The position numbers and the translations under genes are program-made. From an uncultured Bacteroidota bacterium (GTDB taxonomy: Bacteria; Bacteroidota; Bacteroidia; B-17B0; Aurantibacillaceae): a stretch of DNA of 37,090 nucleotides. The stretch spans positions 1 through 37,090 of the forward strand of contig CALMMX010000369.1 of NCBI GenBank assembly GCA_937868545.1, in the 5' to 3' direction. Below are positions 33,628-37,090 of the stretch, in pieces. The notes beneath the pieces are model-generated. The model saw only the letters and a list, made by a program, of their open reading frames with translations. It had not been told where the DNA came from and did no database searches. Position 1 is the first letter of the stretch; each line of letters starts with the position of its first letter.

Positions 33628-34212
33628 ATGCAACTCATATTTGCCACACATAACAAAAATAAGGTAAAAGAAGTAAAAAGCCTAATGCCAGAAAACATTA
33701 ATTTGTTAAGTTTATCTGACATAAACTTTAATGATGAGATAATTGAAAATGAAGTTACCATTGAGGGAAATGCATTGTTAAAAGCTAAAACTATTTTTCA
33801 TAAAACTCAAACTAATTGTTTTGCTGATGATAGCGGACTTTTAGTAGATGCCTTAAATGGTGAGCCTGGCGTTTACAGTGCACGCTATGCTGGCGAACAT
33901 AAAAGTGACAATGATAACATGAACAAACTACTTGATAATTTAACAAATAAAGAAAACAAAAAAGCTCATTTTAAAACTGTTCTAGCTTTAATAATTGATA
34001 ACAAAGAATATTTATTTGAAGGCATAATAACTGGTACAATTATTAATGAAAAAAGAGGAACTTTGGGATTTGGCTATGATCCCATTTTTGTTCCAGATGG
34101 ATACAACAAAACATTTGGCGAAATGACTTTAGAGGAAAAAGCTCACATATCACATAGAGGGCTTGCTATAAAAAAAATGAATGAGTTTTTGAAAACTACG
34201 GAACATAAATAA
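33628..34212 (+). CDS. rdgB: XTP/dITP diphosphatase (RdgB/HAM1)
   Basis: This housekeeping enzyme hydrolyses non-canonical purine triphosphates such as dITP and XTP to monophosphates, keeping them out of DNA. The start at 33628 gives MQLIFATHNKNKVKEV, the correct N-terminus for the family, and 194 residues; an ATG at 33580 would add 16 odd residues and run into the divergent wzm gene. Motifs present are CFADDSGLLVDALNGEPGVYSARYAG, GFGYDPIFVPDGY and ISHRG near the C-terminus. It sits between the exporter genes and asnB by chance rather than function, and ends 6 bp from the convergent asnB stop. Confidence 0.95.
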   Translation: MQLIFATHNKNKVKEVKSLMPENINLLSLSDINFNDEIIENEVTIEGNALLKAKTIFHKTQTNCFADDSGLLVDALNGEPGVYSARYAGEHKSDNDNMNKLLDNLTNKENKKAHFKTVLALIIDNKEYLFEGIITGTIINEKRGTLGFGYDPIFVPDGYNKTFGEMTLEEKAHISHRGLAIKKMNEFLKTTEHK

Positions 34213-34218
34213 CTTAAC

Positions 34219-36120
34219 TTACATCCACTTTTCGTACCACATTTGAAACATTAATAATGTCCAAATTTTAACAGCATATTCTTTTTTTCCATTAAAAAAA
34301 TTGTTCTTTATCTGTTTCACATACTCTAATTTAAAAACACCTTGCTCAACAATTTTTTGGTCATTTAAATAAAAGATTACCTGTTCTTTTAGTTCATTAC
34401 TTAACCAATGTTCTATAGGAATAGCAAAACCCGTTTTAGGTCTATCCATCAATGTTTTAGGTACATATTGATGCACAATTTCTTTTAGAATGTATTTTTT
34501 TATTCCATCTTTGTATTTATAATCATCTGGCAATTGAGCAGCCCATTCTATAATTCTATGATCTAAAAAAGGCTCTCTGCCTTCCAAACTCGCTGTCATA
34601 GAAGCTCTATCTACTTTTTGCAAAATATCATCTACTAAATACGTTTGATAATCAACAGCCATCATATAACTTAATGGCGTGTAATTTTTACTTTGCAATT
34701 CCTTAGATAAATAAGCCGTTTGCAGATTACTAAAATCAGATTTCATTAATGCCTTTAATTGCTTATCATCAAACTGAGCAGCTAAACTCAACATTAAATT
34801 TTGCGGAGAGGGATCTTTTAAAACTGATTTTAACTTTTCGTAGCGGTTTGCAAAATTGTACTTATGTTTTAAAACTGGTATACTATTAGCAGAAACTAAG
34901 TTCATTGCTCCTGCGGCTCCTTTTCTAATAAATGATGGCAAACTATTTAATTTATTTCCATACCTCATTATATAGTCATATCTATTATAACCCGCAAACA
35001 CTTCATCTCCAGCATCTGCACTCAAAGCAACAGTAACATGTTTTTTAGCCATTAAACAAACCAAAGTAGTTGGTATTGCACTACTATCTGCAAACGGCTC
35101 ATCATAATAATATGGTAAATCAGTTATTAAATCTAATGCTTCTTTTTGCGAACACTCGTATTCGTTATGCTCGGTTCCTAAATGCTTTGCTATTTCCTTG
35201 GCATAAGGTGCCTCGTTTAATCCAATATCTGGTACTGAAATAGTAAAAGTTTTTAGCTTTTCACTTCTGTTTTTTTGAAGCAAAGCCGCAACACATGTAC
35301 TATCATAGCCTCCACTCAAAAACACTCCTACAGGAACATCCGATACCATGCGGTATTCAAAGGCAGATTGTAAAATAGCTTCAGTTTGTGTTTTTGCTTC
35401 AGAAAAAGACACATCTAACTTCGGTAAATTATAACTATTGTATACACTCCAATATTGGCTCTGTTCTAGTGTTCTATTTCTTAAATCAATTTTAAGAAAA
35501 TGACCAGGTTTTAATTTTTTGCAATTATTAAAAATACAATAAGGAGTTGGAACATTACCATATTGCATAAATGCAGCAACAGCATCATAATTTAATTCCT
35601 TTTTAAAACTTGGATGTTTATGAAATGCTTTTAATTCGGAAGAAAACAAAAATAAATTATCATGCCAATAGTAATAAAAAGGCTTTACTCCTGCTCTATC
35701 TCTCACGCAAAACACCTCGTCGTTTTTAGAATCATAAACTACAAATGCAAACATGCCAACAAACCTATTCACGCATGTAATTCCCCATTGTTCAAAGGAT
35801 TTTAAAATAACTTCAGTATCAGAATTACTAGCAAAACTATGGCCTAATGCACATAACTCATTTTTAATTTCTTTAAAATTATAAATCTCACCATTAAATG
35901 TTATCCATAAATGATTACTCTGCATTGGTTGATGCCCAGTTACAGTTAAATCAATAATTGATAACCTCCTGTGCCCTAAACCTATTTGTGCATTATTATT
36001 CATTAAAAACTCATAACCACTTCCATCCGGACCTCTATGTTTTAATGTATCTGTCATAGCTTGTAAAACCTCACTATTTGAGTTCAAACTAAAATCAACT
36101 ATTCCAGAAATTCCGCACAT
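34219..36120 (-). CDS. asnB: Glutamine-hydrolysing asparagine synthase-type amidotransferase
   Basis: The start at 36120 gives MCGISGIVDF, so that Cys2 becomes the N-terminal nucleophile of the class II glutaminase; an ATG 12 bp upstream would bury it. The 633-residue protein has HRGPDGSGYEF, GLGHRRLSIIDLTVTGHQPM and TFNGEIYNF in the glutaminase (~1-215), then the ATP-pyrophosphatase motif FLSGGYDSTCVAALL and DAGDEVFAGYNRYD in the synthetase part. It either makes asparagine from aspartate or, as for several AsnB-like proteins in O-antigen loci, amidates a uronic acid. Size and motifs do not separate these. It lies next to the polysaccharide cluster but is convergent with rdgB, so it is a separate unit. 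Confidence 0.9.
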   Translation of the reverse strand: MCGISGIVDFSLNSNSEVLQAMTDTLKHRGPDGSGYEFLMNNNAQIGLGHRRLSIIDLTVTGHQPMQSNHLWITFNGEIYNFKEIKNELCALGHSFASNSDTEVILKSFEQWGITCVNRFVGMFAFVVYDSKNDEVFCVRDRAGVKPFYYYWHDNLFLFSSELKAFHKHPSFKKELNYDAVAAFMQYGNVPTPYCIFNNCKKLKPGHFLKIDLRNRTLEQSQYWSVYNSYNLPKLDVSFSEAKTQTEAILQSAFEYRMVSDVPVGVFLSGGYDSTCVAALLQKNRSEKLKTFTISVPDIGLNEAPYAKEIAKHLGTEHNEYECSQKEALDLITDLPYYYDEPFADSSAIPTTLVCLMAKKHVTVALSADAGDEVFAGYNRYDYIMRYGNKLNSLPSFIRKGAAGAMNLVSANSIPVLKHKYNFANRYEKLKSVLKDPSPQNLMLSLAAQFDDKQLKALMKSDFSNLQTAYLSKELQSKNYTPLSYMMAVDYQTYLVDDILQKVDRASMTASLEGREPFLDHRIIEWAAQLPDDYKYKDGIKKYILKEIVHQYVPKTLMDRPKTGFAIPIEHWLSNELKEQVIFYLNDQKIVEQGVFKLEYVKQIKNNFFNGKKEYAVKIWTLLMFQMWYEKWM

Positions 36121-36230
36121 AAAATATTGCAATTATAATTTATAAAGTAACAAAAAATATTTTATAATATACAATTCCATGGTTATTCAACAAAAATCCT
36201 ATTGAAAAATATAAGAAGAATATACTCATT

Positions 36231-36328
36231 GGGTGTGCCCCAGCAAAGTTGCAGGCTGGGTCAGGCTTTCCATTGCAAGTCCTCGCATCCTTCGTTGCTG
36301 CGGGTTTTCCATTACAATCCTTCACGCA
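36231..36328. repeat. GC-rich intergenic repeat-like element
   Basis: This ~97-bp stretch, beginning GGGTGTGCCCCAGCAAAG, is about 56% GC by hand count, against ~30% around it. It contains two related units in direct orientation: 36264-36286 (GGCTTTCCATTGCAAGTCC core) and 36303-36327 (GGTTTTCCATTACAATCC core), each followed by a C-rich CxCGC end. An open frame through it gives repeated CNGKP motifs, which I take as spurious. I recall similar GTGCCCCAGC...TTTCCATTGCAATCC elements scattered between genes in Bacteroidota, but could not check for copies. It lies between divergent asnB and pepT. Confidence 0.6.
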
Positions 36329-36392
36329 AAAAAATAACACTTTCTATTCTCTAAAAATCATTAAATTTATATTCCAATTAAATCTCAATTTT

Positions 36393-37090
36393 ATGAATTT
36401 TCAAAACTATACACACACTGTTACTAATCGTTTTATTCGTTACGCAAAAATAGACACACAATCAAATCCAGAATCTACAAGTAGTCCGAGTACTGAGAAA
36501 CAAAAAAACTTAGGAAAAATATTACTTGAAGAGTTATTGGAGATTGGAATATCTGATGCTGAGTTAGACGAATTTGGTTATGTATACGCAACAATACCAA
36601 GCAATACAACTAAAAACGTTCCTGTAATTTGTTTTTGCTCACATATGGATACTTCGCCAGATTGCAGTGGGGAAAATGTTAACCCTATATTACACACAAA
36701 TTATAAATGTGGAGATATTGTATTACCAAATGACACAACTCAAATCATTAAGTTTATTGAGCATCCTGCATTAGCTGAACAAATAGGAAATACAATTATT
36801 ACTGCAGATGGAACCACTTTATTAGGTGCTGATAACAAAGCGGGATTAGCAGAAATTATGGATGCAGCAAATTATTTAATGAAGCACCCAGAAATTAAAC
36901 ATGGGAAAATACGTTTACTATTTACGCCAGATGAAGAGGTTGGAAGAGGAACTGAAAATGTAAATATAAAAAAATTAGGTGCTGACTTTGGTTATACCAT
37001 GGACGGTGAAACCTTAGGACATATAGAAAATGAAACATTTAGTGCAGATGCAGTTTCTTTAATTATAAAAGGGTTTCCAACTCATCCTGG
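36393..37090 (+). CDS. pepT: Peptidase T (tripeptide aminopeptidase), 3' end cut by window
   Basis: The frame opens at ATG 36393 and runs past the window end, giving 232 codons of a protein normally ~410 residues long. It is a zinc-dependent M20B exopeptidase that removes the N-terminal residue from tripeptides in the cytoplasm. Seen motifs are RFIRYAKIDTQSNPES near the start, CSHMDTSPD (metal His ~84 and Asp), LLGADNKAGLAEIMDA (bridging Asp), LLFTPDEEVGRGTENV (catalytic Glu pair), and YTMDGETLG. The C-terminal metal His is outside the window. It is divergent from asnB, with the GC-rich repeat in the gap. Confidence 0.94.
   Translation, partial: MNFQNYTHTVTNRFIRYAKIDTQSNPESTSSPSTEKQKNLGKILLEELLEIGISDAELDEFGYVYATIPSNTTKNVPVICFCSHMDTSPDCSGENVNPILHTNYKCGDIVLPNDTTQIIKFIEHPALAEQIGNTIITADGTTLLGADNKAGLAEIMDAANYLMKHPEIKHGKIRLLFTPDEEVGRGTENVNIKKLGADFGYTMDGETLGHIENETFSADAVSLIIKGFPTHP

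Noticed and set aside
36140..36340. A 66-codon minus-strand frame through the GC-rich element, with repeated CNGKP motifs
   Set aside because: The frame exists because the element lacks stop codons; the repeats in the protein mirror the DNA repeat, and its C-terminal half is AT-rich noncoding sequence.

Overview
The window is about 37 kb of very AT-rich DNA (roughly 30% GC) that reads as a member of the Bacteroidota. The evidence is a protein with a type IX secretion (T9SS) C-terminal sorting domain, a propeller/triple-tyrosine sensor, several possible TAnnTTTG -7 promoter elements, a lysine/alanine/proline histone H1-like protein, Bacteroidota-type lipoproteins, and little sign of Shine-Dalgarno sites. 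I cannot name a genus.

Layout. (1) Positions 1-5431, minus strand: a secreted SBBP-repeat protein with a T9SS tail, then the first ~769 codons of a two-component-style propeller sensor that is cut by the window edge and appears to start at CTG. (2) 5580-11336, mostly housekeeping: a double-VOC protein, tRNA-His(GTG) with terminator, nadB, an Ig-like lipoprotein with an uncertain start, the histone H1-like gene with a strong terminator, and a small lipoprotein. (3) 11411-15098, minus strand: a tandem AAA+ ATPase of the CbbX/SpoVK type with a duplicated N-terminal domain, directly downstream of galE. (4) 15166-33601: a surface-polysaccharide locus. Its minus-strand parts hold the Wzm/Wzt ABC exporter, glycosyltransferases, an FkbM methyltransferase, an acyltransferase, other methyltransferases, a membrane sulfatase-fold protein and an overlooked 49-residue membrane protein. 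A plus-strand three-gene block (24905-27943) interrupts it with an SDR sugar-nucleotide enzyme, a second FkbM methyltransferase, and a GT4 glycosyltransferase split by an in-frame TAA. (5) 33628-37090: rdgB, an asparagine synthase-like amidotransferase, a GC-rich intergenic repeat element, and the start of pepT.

How it fits together. GalE and the SDR enzyme would supply activated sugars. About six glycosyltransferases would build the chain on a lipid carrier, and FkbM methyltransferases and the acyltransferase would decorate it. Wzt, which has an extra C-terminal domain of the kind that recognises a finished glycan end, would export it with Wzm. The chain could be O-antigen or the A-type LPS that anchors T9SS cargo in some relatives; the sequence does not decide which. 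The points most worth following are the small YIDPGTGS protein with its methyltransferase and sulfatase-fold neighbours, the double-domain AAA+ protein, the split glycosyltransferase, and the GC-rich repeat.
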